Source of the DNA: Peromyscus leucopus
Taxonomy: Eukaryota > Chordata > Mammalia > Rodentia > Cricetidae
NCBI RefSeq assembly: GCF_004664715.2
Contig: NC_051086.1
Location: forward strand, 70,113,986 to 70,177,985
DNA: 64,000 nt
Direction of reading: 5' to 3'
Part shown: in pieces, positions 1-11,341 of the stretch
Layout of the letters: every line of letters begins with the position of its first letter
How positions within the stretch are numbered: position 1 is the stretch's first letter
Position numbers and translations under genes: made by a program
The notes under the pieces: generated by a model
Databases searched by the model: none
What the model saw: the letters and a program-made list of their open reading frames with translations, nothing else
What the model was told of the DNA's origin: nothing

Positions 1-635
1 ATGGAATAAGACATTAGGAGACGCAGTTATCAGATAAACTGAAAACACAAAAGCACGCTTACAAGTGTAGAGGGTATAAACTCTGAGACTTACACAAGTC
101 CCATTCTGAAATGTCACGTGAGCACAGAGTGCCGAGGAGCAGTTACTGCCTAACTCACCTGTTGGTGCGCTCCTTCCACATAATACGTAGCGATAAGCAC
201 AGCAAGCAGCAGGAGAGAAGACACCACAATGCTCTGACGATGCCACAATCTTAAAAATAAAAACAATCTCCCATTTATGTTGCAATTTTCAGAAACAGCC
301 TTTGGGATGTAAAAAGGAGTCAGTCATGGGACATGGGCCCAGAAACTGAATTATCAAGTAGCCTGACCACAGCCATCTCTAGGTCCAAAGCCTGATCTTG
401 TCCACACCCCACCTTTTAATTTGGAGAGGTATTACAAGGCAAGCCTAGAGCACAGGCTTCAAAGCCCCTTCCTGAGTAGGCCACTCACTGCTGCTCTGTT
501 AGCAGGACACTTAACTTTTCTGATTTTGGTTTTTGCTTTTAAAATCATAATAATTATATATTTGCTTTTTCTTCTTCATAGACCTCCTATAGGATCAAAT
601 GAGCTAAAAATTGTTACAAAATGTTTTAAAATTTT
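1..635. other. VMP1 intron 2 sequence, no gene seen
   Basis: This stretch lies downstream of the VMP1 start-codon exon on the minus strand, so it is intron. I searched both strands for the next VMP1 coding exon (beginning roughly DPSSVNEKK) and did not find it. The sequence is unique-looking and AT-rich. Confidence 0.6.
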
Positions 636-805
636 TTTGTTTGTTTTTTTTTTTGTTTTGTTTTTTGAGACAGGGTCTCTCTGTGTAACAGCCCTGGCTG
701 TCCTGGAACTCGCTCTGTAGATAAAGCTGGCCTCAAACTCACAGAGATCCACCTGCCTCTGCCTCCCAAGTGCCTGGATTAAAGGCGAGCACCACCACTG
801 CCCAA
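636..805 (-). repeat. B1 SINE
   Basis: Reverse-oriented B1. A T-rich run is followed by the diagnostic GAGACAGGGTCTCTCTGTGT, then the usual body ending in a degraded GGATTAAAGGCGAGCACCACCACTGCCC. The T run at the left is the complement of the A-tail. Confidence 0.9.
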
Positions 806-898
806 GATGTTTTATAATTATTAAGTACAACAAAATGTAAGGTAACAGTATAGATAATTTAGAAGAACAAGAAAATAATAGGGTAAGAAAGTTCAACT

Positions 899-1720
899 TG
901 CTCTCTTGGATATCTTAAACAGCTAGAAACACAGACAGGACACATTTTACAGCAGCATTTTTTTTCACTGGCTATCAGTTAAGCACCACATGCATCTTGA
1001 ACCTGCTGCATGTCCATCTTGGTGTATCTACTTGCACACAGGCCTGATTTATGTTCAATATAAAACCAGGAGAAAAAAACCACTATCTTTTTAATGTTTT
1101 CCCTTCCAAGACCCAACATGAAAAAGTAGTCTACTGTAATAACCTGTCAAGTAAACGAGGTCATTTTTCTTCAAACCAAACATCCCCATCTACTGCTCTT
1201 CTTTTTGGGGCAGGGTGATGGTGGGAAGGCAGTCTTTATGTATCCCAGTTGATTTTGAACTATATAACAAAGGATGACCTTGAAAACCTGGTTAGTGTGT
1301 GGTGTTTGTTGGCTTTGTGTGGGGGAGACAAGTACTCTGAATGAGCTACATCCCCCTTCCCCAAGTCTAACTCTTTTTAAACTATAGGAAGGAAAACAAA
1401 TGTTCCTATGATAATGTTCTAAATTTAATTAATCCATTTTGGTGGAACAGATGGCAGGGAGTAGGAGATGGCTGAGGACTTCTAAAATTAGTAAATACGA
1501 TTTATATGAAAAGTAATAGAAAACTCTTTACTTTGAGGTCCATTCCTTCAAAACTACAAGAGTTTCCAGAGAAAAATACTGCAAGGTAATGAGCGGCTGT
1601 CTCCACAGGACAATATTCTGTCTTTCTTCCCGATCTCTTCTCTTCTTTTCATATACTGAAGAGGGGTCTGAAAAACAACAGCATAGAAGTTAAAATAGAA
1701 TTCCTAACATCTGTGCCACC
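899..1720. other. VMP1 intron 2 sequence, no gene seen
   Basis: Unique-looking intronic DNA between two B1 copies. No coding exon, RNA gene or recognisable mobile element was seen on either strand. Confidence 0.5.
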
Positions 1721-1907
1721 TTTTTCTTTTCTTTCTTTCTTTCTTTTTTTTTTCTTTTGGTTTTTTGGAGACAGGGTTTCTCTGTGTAGTTTTGGTGCCT
1801 GTCCTGGATCTCGCTTTGTATACCAGGCTGGCCTCGAACTCACAGAGATCCATCTGGCTCTGCTCCCGAGTGCTGGGATTAAAGGCGTAAGCCACCACTG
1901 CCCAGCT
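1721..1907 (-). repeat. B1 SINE with (CTTT)n/poly-T tail
   Basis: Reverse B1. It has a CTTT/T-rich tail at 1721-1758, then GAGACAGGGTTTCTCTGTGT and a complete body ending near GGCGTAAGCCACCACTGCCC. Open frames through here are SINE-derived. Confidence 0.93.
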
Positions 1908-2399
1908 ATACCACCTTTTTCAAAGAATTAAAATCAACACACCTACCTATGTTATATCTTAGACTGCACAAAAAAAAAAAAATCTCAAAAGTAGAATGAG
2001 ATTTAACATCCAGACCCTGCAAATTTAAGGGGTACAGAGTACTAAACTGAGAGGAACAAAATTCTCACAAGTATCTGAACTCCCTAACAGAAAGCCAAGG
2101 ACTGTGGTAGGTCCCCATACTGAAGCCTCAATGGCTTCTTATATGTCTGTACATCTACCTCTTGCCATCAGTGGCAACTCTGCAAAGTATTCTTTTTAGT
2201 TATTATGGAGAGGGACAGTACAATGTATACCTGCTTAGAAATGTAGTGGATGAAAAAAAGTTTCATCCATGTCCCAGGTAACCATTCACAGCAAGTCCTA
2301 TAATCCTGAGAAATGGCAACCAGTCCAAATTCAGCCATCTTTATTGGCTCAGAAAGGAATGAATTGCCACGGTTGGCACTCATTTTTGGTGCTAATGAC

Positions 2400-2470
2400 C
2401 AATCCAGGACTCATACCTGCTGTGCATGTCCTCTACCACTGAACCACACCAGTATCTCCAGGGCTGTTGT
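2400..2470 (-). repeat. ID-like tRNA-derived SINE fragment
   Basis: The plus strand shows the complement of an ID-type A/B-box region (CTCTACCACTGAACCAC). An AAC-rich simple tract follows at about 2490-2550. Degenerate copy. Confidence 0.5.
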
Positions 2471-2580
2471 TTGCCCATCAGTGTTTCTGAGGCAACAACA
2501 ACAAACCCTGCAAAACAACAACAACAACAACAAACAAACAAAAACAAAAAGCAGACAGAAAACCATACAATCCTGTTCTT

Positions 2581-2750
2581 AGCTGGGTGGGTGGGTGGTG
2601 GCGCACGCCTTTAATCCCAACACTTGGGAGGCAGAGGCAGGTGAAGCTCTGTGAGTTCGAGGTCAGCCTATAAACAAAGTGAGTTCTAGGACAGCCATGG
2701 GCACACAGAGAAACCCTGAAGCCTTGCCTCAAGGGAAAAAAAAAAAGGAT
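2581..2750 (+). repeat. B1 SINE
   Basis: Begins AGCTGGGTGGGTGGGTGGTGGCG, includes GCACGCCTTTAATCCCAACA, and ends in an A-rich tail at 2735-2746. Confidence 0.92.
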
Positions 2751-2827
2751 CCAGCAGTTGATTTTGGACTAAAACTACAAATTTGGAATGATACATGTAT
2801 GTAGGATAGTCATTTCTGCTGCAATAT

Positions 2828-2977
2828 GCTTGTTTGTTTTGAGACAGAATCTCACTACACATCCCTGGTTGTCCTAGAAGTCACTAAGTAGACCAGGCTG
2901 GCCTCAGTCTCACAGATGCATGCCTATCTCTGCCTCCCGAGTGCTGAGACTAAAGGTGTGCGGCGGCGGCATCTCAA
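2828..2977 (-). repeat. B1 SINE (diverged)
   Basis: Reverse B1 with TTTGAGACAGAATCTCACTA at the left and an ACTAAAGGTGTGCGGC remnant at the right. It is more diverged than its neighbours and lies about 75 bp downstream of the VMP1 exon's donor. Confidence 0.8.
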
Positions 2978-3079
2978 GATGTAAAGGCCAACGACTTGGA
3001 CGGTGAAAGGATTAAGGGAGGGTACACATAGAGAGGCAGCCCCCGGCAGTTTGCTAGTACTGCTGCCTATATTCCTTAC

Positions 3080-3155
3080 CTGGAAAACTCCCATTATGCT
3101 GCTCCTTACTCATTGCTACACGTCTCTGGTCACAATTTTTTCCATTTTCTGCCAT
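3080..3155 (-). CDS. VMP1: VMP1 first coding exon (N-terminal 25 codons, partial gene)
   Basis: VMP1 (vacuole membrane protein 1, EPG-3) is a multi-spanning ER protein with a VTT/DedA-like domain. It acts as a phospholipid scramblase and is needed for autophagosome formation, lipid-droplet and lipoprotein release and ER contact sites. The exon encodes [20 protein letters not shown] then NGSFP plus one base (25 codons, phase 1), matching the known VMP1 N-terminus, which is cytosolic and precedes the first membrane segment. The ATG at 3155-3153 sits in a good context, with G at -3 and G at +4. The exon ends with CCAG, followed by the donor GTAAGG. The 3' splice site is TGTGTTAG before base 3181, so the exon is 3080-3181 with 26 bp of 5' UTR. 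By memory, residue 25 is Thr in human and mouse but Pro (CCA) here. All later exons lie beyond the left edge. Confidence 0.95.
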
Positions 3156-3181
3156 TTCATAGATCAGTAACTCTGGAGGAG
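3156..3181 (-). other. VMP1: VMP1 5' UTR part of exon 2
   Basis: These 26 bp lie between the acceptor AG (3183-3182, after a pyrimidine-rich TTATTTTCTGTGTTAG) and the ATG. The first, non-coding exon would be about 20 kb away at the shared promoter. Confidence 0.75.
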
Positions 3182-3632
3182 CTAACACAGAAAATAAAGC
3201 CCAGCAACACATTAGACTCTTCTGCTTTGCAGCTGAGACTAAAACTGAATACAGGAGCAACATGGCATACATCCTACATGTGAACTATATGATGTGTTCA
3301 CACTATTTTTTTTTTTTATAACCAAGAGTTTTATAAATAGCTTATATAATTCCATATAAAAGCTTGTGATTATAAACCTTTTCTAAATAGTTATTCTAGT
3401 GATTTGTTTTCCAGATTAAAATTTGGGAACATTTTATTCACAGAATAAAGGTATCAGGTACTAGTACATACCAATACTGATAAACTATAGATCTAATATC
3501 CATCTAATTCATAAATTAAAAAAAGACACTATTTGAAATTTGCCATTTCTTGTTATCATTTTATCTTTTATAGTTATATTAACATTATTAGAAAATAAAT
3601 TCATAAAACAAAACAAAACACAAAACATTTAT

Positions 3633-3803
3633 GAGCCAGGCAGTGGTGGCACACAACTTAATCCCAGCACTGGGGAGGCAGAGGCAGGTGGATCTCTGTG
3701 AGTTCAAGGACAACCTGGTCTACAGAGTAAGTTCCAGGGCAGATAGAATGACACAGAGAAACTCTGTCTCAAAAAACCCAAAAATAAATAAATAAATAAG
3801 ATT
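3633..3803 (+). repeat. B1 SINE
   Basis: GAGCCAGGCAGTGGTGGCAC start and a complete body with GAGGCAGAGGCAGGTGGATC. The tail AAAAAACCCAAAAATAAATA runs to about 3801. Confidence 0.92.
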
Positions 3804-4239
3804 CATTGTATTAACACAAATATCACAGATCCAAGAACACAGGAGAGCTTTACATAGAAAACACTGATTCAAATGGTAATGGGCACAGAAGATAAAATGT
3901 TCATGTTTAAAATATATTAGAAGTTCAAGGCCAGTCTGGGCTATGTGAATGCCTATCTCAAGGGGGGGTATATTCAAATAATATAACTTATTCACCCACA
4001 AAAGAGATAAAGCAGATGTGAGTGTGACCTGTTTGCAACATCTGCCATCCCACTGACTGCCAAGTGGAGTCAGCTGATTCAGTTGCCTAAACTGGTGTTC
4101 TTTCCGTCCCACTGTTCCGTGTATGTCCCTTCCAAAGGTGCATGCTTCACAGGTTGAGGAGGACAGCCATTCGTCAGCTAAGGGTGTTGAAGCAGGTGTA
4201 CCCCCCTGCTAGAACCTCCAAACAAGTTCTCCAAAATGA

Positions 4240-4295
4240 AGAGCCAGGCATGGTGCCTCATGCCTGCAATCTCAGAACTTGGGACGCTGAGTCTG

Positions 4296-4341
<46 letters not shown>
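4240..4341 (+). repeat. Truncated B1 followed by (CA)n microsatellite
   Basis: GAGCCAGGCATGGTGCCTCA is a B1 head of about 55 bp. It runs into an uninterrupted ACAC tract at 4299-4341. Microsatellite growth from a SINE tail is the likely origin. Confidence 0.8.
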
Positions 4342-4342
<1 letters not shown>

Positions 4343-4814
4343 CAAAAAGAAAGTGACCACTGGCCAGGGATAGGATATTTACATAAAAGAACACGTATGT
4401 ATATGCATGTGTTCTTATGTGGAACTAACCCTAAATGCTAAGACATCCAAAGGGTAGGAAGTAGGTGAAACAATAAACTTGGAAGCCACCTAAACCAGAA
4501 AACCAACATCATGCTACCTTCCCAGTGATACCACTGTGACTCACTCTACTAGGTCCACAACAGGCCCCTGAGGTGAGGTTATAATGAGTAAGATAAGTCT
4601 TCAGGAGAGTCTGGCAGAAAACAAATGAACACATGAGATCAATTACAATTGAACAGAATGAAATTGGAGATTAGTGAGATTAGATGAAAAAAAGACAGTG
4701 TATAATTAAACAGGGTTTAGCGTTTAACAGAATGGGATTTAAACATAACCTTCACAAGCAACTACTCTAGGGATCTGAACAAATCTACAAATCTCTACAA
4801 ACAAGTTCAACTTT

Positions 4815-4925
4815 ATTGCTGTTTTGAGACCAAGGTGGCCTATAACCCACTAAGGAGCACAGGCTGGTCTTGAACTCTGTAACATTACTTCAGCTTCCTA
4901 AGTGTTGAGAGTACCAGTTGCTCTA
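4815..4925 (-). repeat. Degenerate B1 fragment
   Basis: TTTTGAGACCAAGGTGGCCT and CAGGCTGGTCTTGAACTC are B1-derived, but the internal part is poorly preserved. Confidence 0.55.
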
Positions 4926-5103
4926 TTTTGTAAAATAGGGACAACAACATGGGTTATCAAGAGGTATAAAATTAAAGGTAATATATACAACATACAAATG
5001 CATATAGCCTCAACTTTGTGGGGGTGGGGTGGGTGTGTGCACATGAGAGAGTGTGTGTGAAGAAGGTCAGAGGCAGATATCTAGTTGTCTTCATTTATGA
5101 CTT

Positions 5104-5352
5104 TCCACCTTTTTTTTTTTTTTTTTTTTTTTTTTTTGAGACAGGGCCTCTCACTGAACCTGGAGTTCATTGATTCAGTTAGCCTGGCTAGCCAATGAGC
5201 TCCAGAGATCATTTTGTCTTGGCATTCACCAGCACTGGCCGTACAGATGCATGCTGCCATGCCTGGGTTTTATGTGGTTCTGGGGGTCTGAACTCTAGTT
5301 CTCAGGCTTGCATGGCAGACACTTTAACTGCTGTGGTCATCTCCCTTGCCAC
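5104..5352 (-). repeat. B3-type SINE with poly-T
   Basis: A T run of about 30 bases at 5108-5137 complements the A-tail. A reverse B3-type body follows, with GAGACAGGGCCTCTCACTGA, a TAGCCAATGAGCTCC block and the tRNA-related end near CATGGCAGACACTTTAACTG. Confidence 0.8.
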
Positions 5353-5754
5353 ATCTTTCATATAAATTCAATATACATTTCCCAATACAATGAAGAGGAG
5401 CAGGAGTTTTATGGGAGCTCAAGAGGACAATGTATTTCAAGTTTTATTTTATAAATTTAAGTCAAATTTCTGTGAAGATATTGTCAAAATACACCATAGC
5501 CCATACCATTACTATAAGAGAACGACAAACATGTCTTGTGAAAACACATAAAATCAGAGTTTTAATGAAGTCTACTGAGGATGTCTGAAACAGCACTGTC
5601 TACAAGAATGAAGGATTTTCTACCTTCCAATTATTTAATTTGAAGTCATACCTAAGTTTGAAGAAGCTTGAAACTGTGAGGGACTGGATTTGAACAAAAC
5701 CCATAGCCAATCATCTATATATATCACAACAAGTAAGATTTGATCAATTTTCGG

Positions 5755-5885
5755 TTAAAAAAAAAAAAAAAACAAAAAAAAAACAGAGCATAAACTGGGT
5801 ATAGTAACACACACTTAACCATGCTCCCCATGTGCATGCAGACACACGCACAAACGCACGCACACACGCACGCACGCACGCATGC
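5755..5885. repeat. A-rich tract and (CGCACA)n simple repeat
   Basis: Two A runs at about 5757-5784, followed by a short SINE remnant. An alternating purine-pyrimidine tract rich in GCACGCACACAC lies at 5842-5884. Confidence 0.75.
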
Positions 5886-6284
5886 CGAGAGGAGGGGCAC
5901 AGAAAGGCTTACATTGTGAAGCAAACTTTCTAGCACCACCCAGGCCTGCAAAACCGTTCTGAACTCATTCCCCTATTTACTCTTTGCCTCAGTATCATCT
6001 TGAGTAGACAAACAACTTGGGTCCATTTAAGGTAGAATTGAGCAACAATGATATTGTGCAAGTAAAGGTTTTGTTTTTGAAATATTTTAACAGGAGTTTT
6101 TATTTAAGCAAATAATTATACAATATTGTTCTTATACAATATGCTAAAAAACTTATTGACATTTCCTTCTCAATAATTCTCTTTATGAAAGTTAAAATCT
6201 GTAATTTTGTTAGAAATAACTGATGAAATAGTTCTTTTGTTTAGTCAGTCTACTTCACAAACAAAATAAATTCAGTTTTAAAAA

Positions 6285-7950
6285 CAAGTTTTTAATGAAC
6301 ACCTGGTTTTTGACAAAGGAGCCAAAACTATACAATGGAAAAAAGAAAGTATCTTCAACAAATGGTGCTGGCATAACTGGATCTCAATATGTAAAAGATT
6401 ACAAATAGATCCCTATCTATCACCATGCACAAAACTCAAGTCCAAGTGGATCAAAGACCTGAACATAAATCCAGTTACACTAAACTTAATAGAAAAGAAA
6501 GTAGGAAGCACTCTTGAACGCATTGGCACCGGAGACCATTTCCTAAATAAAACACCGACAGCACAGACCCTGAGCACAACAATTAATAAATGGGACCTCT
6601 CGAAACTGAGAAGCTTTTGCAGGGCAAAAGACACAGTCAATAAGACAAAAAGACAGCCAACAGAATGGGAAAAGATCTTCACTAACCCCACATCTGACAG
6701 AGGATTGATCTCCACAGTATATAAAGAACTCGAGAAACTAGACATCAAAATACTGAACAGTCCAATTAAAAAATGGGCTAAAGAGCTAAACAGAGAATTC
6801 ACAAAACAAGAATCACAAATGGCTGAAAGACATTTAAAGAAATGCTCAACATCCTTAATCATCAGAGAATTGCAAATCAAAACGACTCTGAGATACCACC
6901 TTACACCTGTCAGAATGGCTACAATCAAAAACACCAATGACAACCAATGTTGGAGAGGATGTGGAGCAAAGGGAACATTCCTCCACTGTTGGTGGGAATG
7001 TAAACTTGTACAACCACTGTGGAAATCAGTATGGCGGTTTCTCAGAAAATTAGGAATCGAACTACCTCAAGACCCAGCCATCCCACTCTTGGGCATATAC
7101 CCAAGGAATGCTGATTCATACCATAAAGATACATGCTCAGCTATGTTCATAGCAGCACTATTTGTAATAGCCAGAACCTGGAAACAACCTAGATGCCCGT
7201 CAACGGAAGAATGGATGAAAAAAATGTGGTACATATACACAATGGAATACTACTCAGCAGAGAAAAACAACGAAAGCATGACATTTACAAGCAAATGGAT
7301 AGAACTAGGAAAAATCATCCTGAGTGAGGTAACCCAAACCCAGAAAGACAGTCATGGTATGTACTCACTCATAAGTGGATTCTAGATATAAAATAAAGAA
7401 CAATCAGACCACAACCCATAGAACCATAGAGGCTATATATATAGCATGGAGGTCCCTAGGACGACTGTGGCTTATAATAAATTTCTGTTTTACTCAATTA
7501 TTGAAAAAAAATAGCCAAACGAATGGAAACACATGAACTATGAACCAAAGGCTGAGGGGCCCCCAGCTGGATCAGGCCCTCTGAATAGGTGAGACAGTTG
7601 ATTGGCTTGATCTGTTTGGGAGGCAACTAGGCAGTGGGACCAAGTCCTGTGCTCATTGCATGGGTTGGCTGTTTGAAACCTGGAGCTTATGCAGGGACAC
7701 TTGGCTCAGTCTGGGAGGAAGGGACTGGACCTGCCTGGACTGAGTCTACCAGGTTGATCGCAGTCCTGGGGGAGGCTTTGCCCTGGAGGAGGTGGGAATG
7801 GGGACTGGCTGGGGTGTGAGGGGAGGGGGTGGGAGGGGGAGAACAGGGGAACCCGTGGCTGATATGTAGAACTGAGTGGTATTGTAAAATAAAATAAAAG
7901 GGGGAAAAAATAAAGTGGTAATGGAGGAATTCACCCCCCCAAAAAAAAAC
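6285..7950 (+). mobile_element. 5'-truncated L1 retrotransposon (ORF2 3' end plus 3' UTR)
   Basis: The element enters the coding strand of L1 ORF2 at about 6290. An open segment at 6705-7385 encodes the ORF2 C-terminus, with [22 protein letters not shown], the Cys-rich [18 protein letters not shown] and EEWMKKMWYIYTMEYYSAEK. The domain order is normal and ends at MYSLISGF-stop. Upstream ORF2 sequence at 6290-6700 is in the same sense. The 3' UTR (7386-7920) holds the G-rich polypurine tract near 7820-7850 and an A-rich end. Candidate target-site duplications are CAGTTTTAAAAA at 6273 and CAGTTTTTAAAAAA at 7950. The reverse transcriptase core and ORF1 are absent, so it cannot move on its own. 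Confidence 0.93.
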
Positions 7951-8065
7951 AGTTTTTAAAAAATATTTATTATTTCCAAAAGAAGAGATCCCAAACCTAC
8001 AGGGAATGCACTAGGAAAGAAGGGTTCTGCACAGTCTGGTTCTAACAGCATCAGAAGCTCTTGGA

Positions 8066-8275
8066 GTTAAGGGTATGGCTCAGTGGTGCAGTGCAAGGCC
8101 GTGGGGTTTGACAGCCAGTGCCACAAGCAAACAAGCAAACCCTCTTCTGCATCTTGACCATTTAGGAGAGGCGAGGCGTGGGATTATTATACCCATAATC
8201 CCAACACTTGTGTGGCTGAAGCAGGAGGATGAAGATAGTCCCTACCACATACCCAGACCTTGTCTCAACAGAAAT
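8066..8275 (+). repeat. B4-like composite SINE (diverged)
   Basis: A tRNA/ID-like left part (GGGTATGGCTCAGTGGTGCA) is followed about 90 bp later by a B1-like right part (CATAATCCCAACACTTGTGT to CAGACCTTGTCTCAACA). This arrangement is typical of B4. Confidence 0.65.
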
Positions 8276-8549
8276 TAATTCCTAATTTAAAACATATTTT
8301 CTTTGTCACACAAACTGCAGAACTAACTCTGCAAAGCTGCCATTTCCCTGGGATTACTCTGCATTCTGAAAATGTGTCTGAACAACTGAACAGAGCTAGA
8401 AAAGTCAAATACAACAGTACACCCACTTCAAATTCACTTACTCAATAAATATCTATCAAGTGTTCACTGGCTGCCAGCTATTATCTGAGATGTCAAACAT
8501 CAAACTTTTAACTGATAGTCCTCCATTCTCTCAGTTATCAACTTAGTTT

Positions 8550-8632
8550 AAATTTTTTTTTTTTTTGGCACTAATGGGGGGTGATCTTGGGACAGCATGC
8601 ACTCTTCCACTGCGCCACAGTCTCAGTCCTTC
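8550..8632 (-). repeat. ID-like SINE fragment
   Basis: A T run followed by the complement of an ID body (ACTCTTCCACTGCGCCACAG). Degenerate. Confidence 0.55.
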
Positions 8633-9549
8633 ATTTTTTTTTTAAACACAGAAACAGAGCAAGAATCCTCAGTCCTACTAAGACATACTCCCACCTACGT
8701 GAGCAGACTTCTGTCATCAGAGGCCGTGTGGGGAACACACATCCTGCACTAACCCTCTTCACCTTTCAGGAACTTAGCTCACTTAGCTCCTTCAGTTCTC
8801 TCTGTCAATCTTGGCTTCTTTATTCTCTCTGGCAAATAAACATCATCTAGTACTTCCCATTTCTGTCCTTCACTGATACAGTTCTCCAGAGAGCTGCATA
8901 CAGACAGTCTACACTTCCTCATCAGCAATGCAGTGAGCCTTCTGACTCCACTGATCGGGGAATCAGGAAATAGCTTTCCTGGAGAACACCAATGACCTCC
9001 ACGCTGGCAAATGCAAAAACACTCACACCTTACCTCCCTGGGTGAGGCAATCACTCTCTCTTCCGTTGACAGCTCCTTCTGCTTCTACTTCTTGGAGTTA
9101 TTCAAAGCCTGGTCCTGCGTTCTTTTGGTGTTCTCTTCACGCTCTCCCTAATGATGTCATCTAGTCACTCAGCCTTAAATACCCTCTACATAGTGACAAT
9201 TCTCCTCTCACAAGCAGAATGTTCCACATGACAGTGCCTTATGAATATTCTGTAAGAATAATCAGATCACAGAAGGCTCTTGCCAAGTATTCAAGCCCAA
9301 CCCACTCCTATAATGCACACACAGGCAAGCAGAAGTAAATCGACTCAGATAATGTCACAGAAAAGTCACAACAAACATAAAAAGCAGCACCCCAAACACA
9401 ACTGCTCTTACATAATAGTATGGGTGTGCTGACCTGTTGGCAAGACACTTTTCTTTTCCCAAACTAAATATAGATTATTTCTTGAAGGATTTTGAAAGAA
9501 ACAGTCTCAATCTACATCTTTTTCTTTGTACTATTAGAAAATTGGGCCA

Positions 9550-9655
9550 AAGCCAGGCATGGTGGCACACGCCTTCAATCGATCTCTGTGAGTTCAAGGC
9601 CAGCCTGATCTACAGAGCAAGTTCCAGACTGCCAAGGCTACACAGAGAAGCCCTG

Positions 9656-9658
<3 letters not shown>
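9550..9658 (+). repeat. B1 SINE with internal deletion
   Basis: B1 head GCCAGGCATGGTGGCACACG. It then jumps from CCTTCAATC to GATCTCTGTGAG, losing about 40 bp of the central block. Confidence 0.85.
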
Positions 9659-9744
<86 letters not shown>

Positions 9745-9747
9745 ACA
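9656..9747. repeat. Compound (TC)n(CA)n microsatellite
   Basis: About 60 bp of TC repeats run directly into about 26 bp of CA repeats, starting at the 3' end of the B1. The tract is perfect enough to be polymorphic. Confidence 0.97.
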
Positions 9748-9883
9748 ATTGGTATTGTGAGTTGTAAAAATGGCTGGAATAATTCTAATCCCTTAGAGCC
9801 CATTAGGCTGCATGTTTACTCAAACTTCTAAACTACAAAACTGAGGCTTAGCTTAGATGCCCTGAGAGGACATAAATCTCTCT

Positions 9884-10083
9884 CTCTTTTTTTAAAATTT
9901 TATTTTATTTTACAATACAATTCAGTTCTACATATCAGCCAAGGATAAAATTGTTCTCCCCTCTCCCTCCTTCCCCACTGCCTACCCCCCCCATTCCCAC
10001 CTCCTCCAGGGCAAAGCCTCCCCCAAGGACTGAGATCAACCTGGTAGACTCAGTCCAGGCAGGTCCAGTCCCCTCCTCCCAGG
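9884..10083 (-). mobile_element. L1 3' UTR fragment
   Basis: Complement of the same L1 3' end seen at 7780-7920. It has TTTATTTTATTTTACAATAC, then a CT/C-rich tract, then AAAGCCTCCCCCAAGGACTG and ATCAACCTGGTAGACTCAGT. It is truncated after about 200 bp. Confidence 0.88.
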
Positions 10084-10454
10084 CCGAGCCTCTTATTTGA
10101 GAAATACTCTGTCTTTGTTGCCTGTGTTTTCTACCTGCAGATGGTTACCCAATCCAGCATCAACGCACCCTATTAATCTCACTATTATCATCTTACTTTT
10201 TGGAGTCACAGGGAAACAACTTGTTTCTGGAAGTTACCAACATGTCCTGATTGAGTTGAGTCCATTAGGAGAAGGACCATTTGGATTATATATTCCATGC
10301 CTACTCCCCAAGATAGAACTTATTTATACCCCATCCCAATTCTGCTTTCCTTCTCAGCTCAAGACTGTTTAAATTTTTTATAGTTATAAAAGAAAAAAAA
10401 AAAAAAAGAATCCTACCATCTCCAGTTTGGTCTCTCTCATCTAAATTTTTCTTT

Positions 10455-10665
10455 CATTAAAAGATTGTGTGTGTATGGATGTTTCCCAGCATGTATGTCT
10501 GTGTTTCACATGTGTGGAGTGCCTATGGAGGCCAGAAGAGGGTTCCATCCCTGGTACTGGAGTTACAGATGGTTGTGAGCCACTGTGTGGGTGCTGGGAA
10601 TTAAGTTTGGGTCCTCTGCAGGAGCAGTGGGTGCTCTCAACTGCTGACTCATCTCTAGCTCTTGG
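10455..10665 (-). repeat. B2 SINE
   Basis: Reverse B2: CTGGAGTTACAGATGGTTGT, GTGTGGGTGCTGGGAATTAA, GGGTCCTCTGCAGGAGCAG, then the tRNA-derived end CTCAACTGCTGACTCATCTC. Confidence 0.9.
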
Positions 10666-10832
10666 TTTCTTTCTTTCAATGTTTCTTTGGGTAATTTAAG
10701 CTTTTGAGTCTGAGCAATTTATATAACACCCCCCCCCATCTTAATTTTCATTTCATCCTTAAATATTTTTCTTTGGCCTCGGGGAACTGTCAGTAGTTAT
10801 GCTTTCTATTTCAAGAGGAAGCATATAGATGT

Positions 10833-11080
10833 AGGCATCCTGACTTACACCTGCAATCCCAGCATTGGAAAAGCTGAGGCAGTGGTATTGCCATGAGATA
10901 CACAATGAATTCTAGGCCAGTATGTGCCACAGTGTAAGGCTCTGTCTCAACAAAACAAGACAAAACACATGATGACACAAACTTGTAATCCCAGCACACA
11001 GGAGGCAAAGCCTGGGGGATCCTCATAAGTATCAGGTTAGCCAGGGCCAGAGCGAGCGCCAGAACCTGTCACACACACAC
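10833..11080 (+). repeat. Two degenerate B1-related SINEs in tandem
   Basis: Two consecutive copies of the pattern 'CCTGCAATCCCAGCA ... GAGGCA'. One ends near 10965 with CTCTGTCTCAACAAAACAAG. The other ends in a short CA tract near 11080. Confidence 0.6.
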
Positions 11081-11220
11081 AAAACCAAAACCGAAAAAGC
11101 AAACAAACAAATAAAATCATACAGGGAGATTACATAGTGACTGGCAGGTAGAGGCACTATTTCTCCACACCCTTTTCTTTTCCAAGTTTTTTTTGTTTTG
11201 TTTTCTTTTAATTTCATGTT

Positions 11221-11341
11221 GCCAGGCGGTGGTGGCACATGCCTTTAATCCTAGCACTTGGGAGGCAGAGGCAGGCAGATGAGTTCAAGGTCGGCCTGGT
11301 CTTCAGAGAATTCCACGACAGCCAGGACTACACAAAGAAAC
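11221..11341 (+). repeat. B1 SINE, left part (interrupted by an LTR)
   Basis: GCCAGGCGGTGGTGGCACAT through ACTACACAAAGAAAC. The copy stops where the 3' end CCCTGTCTTGAA should follow. That end appears 1.6 kb later at 12928-12955. Confidence 0.88.

Noticed and set aside
1..3050. Search for VMP1 exon 3 and MIR21
   Set aside because: Neither was seen; both should lie further along VMP1, beyond the left edge.
6413..6943. 176-residue open frame on the minus strand
   Set aside because: Antisense shadow of the L1 ORF2 coding strand.
6705..7385. 226-residue open frame, the longest in the window
   Set aside because: It is the C-terminal part of L1 ORF2 in a 5'-truncated element, not a host gene.
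9656..9747. Repeat array that could suggest CRISPR or satellite
   Set aside because: It is a simple TC/CA microsatellite; no spacer-repeat structure exists and the DNA is mammalian.
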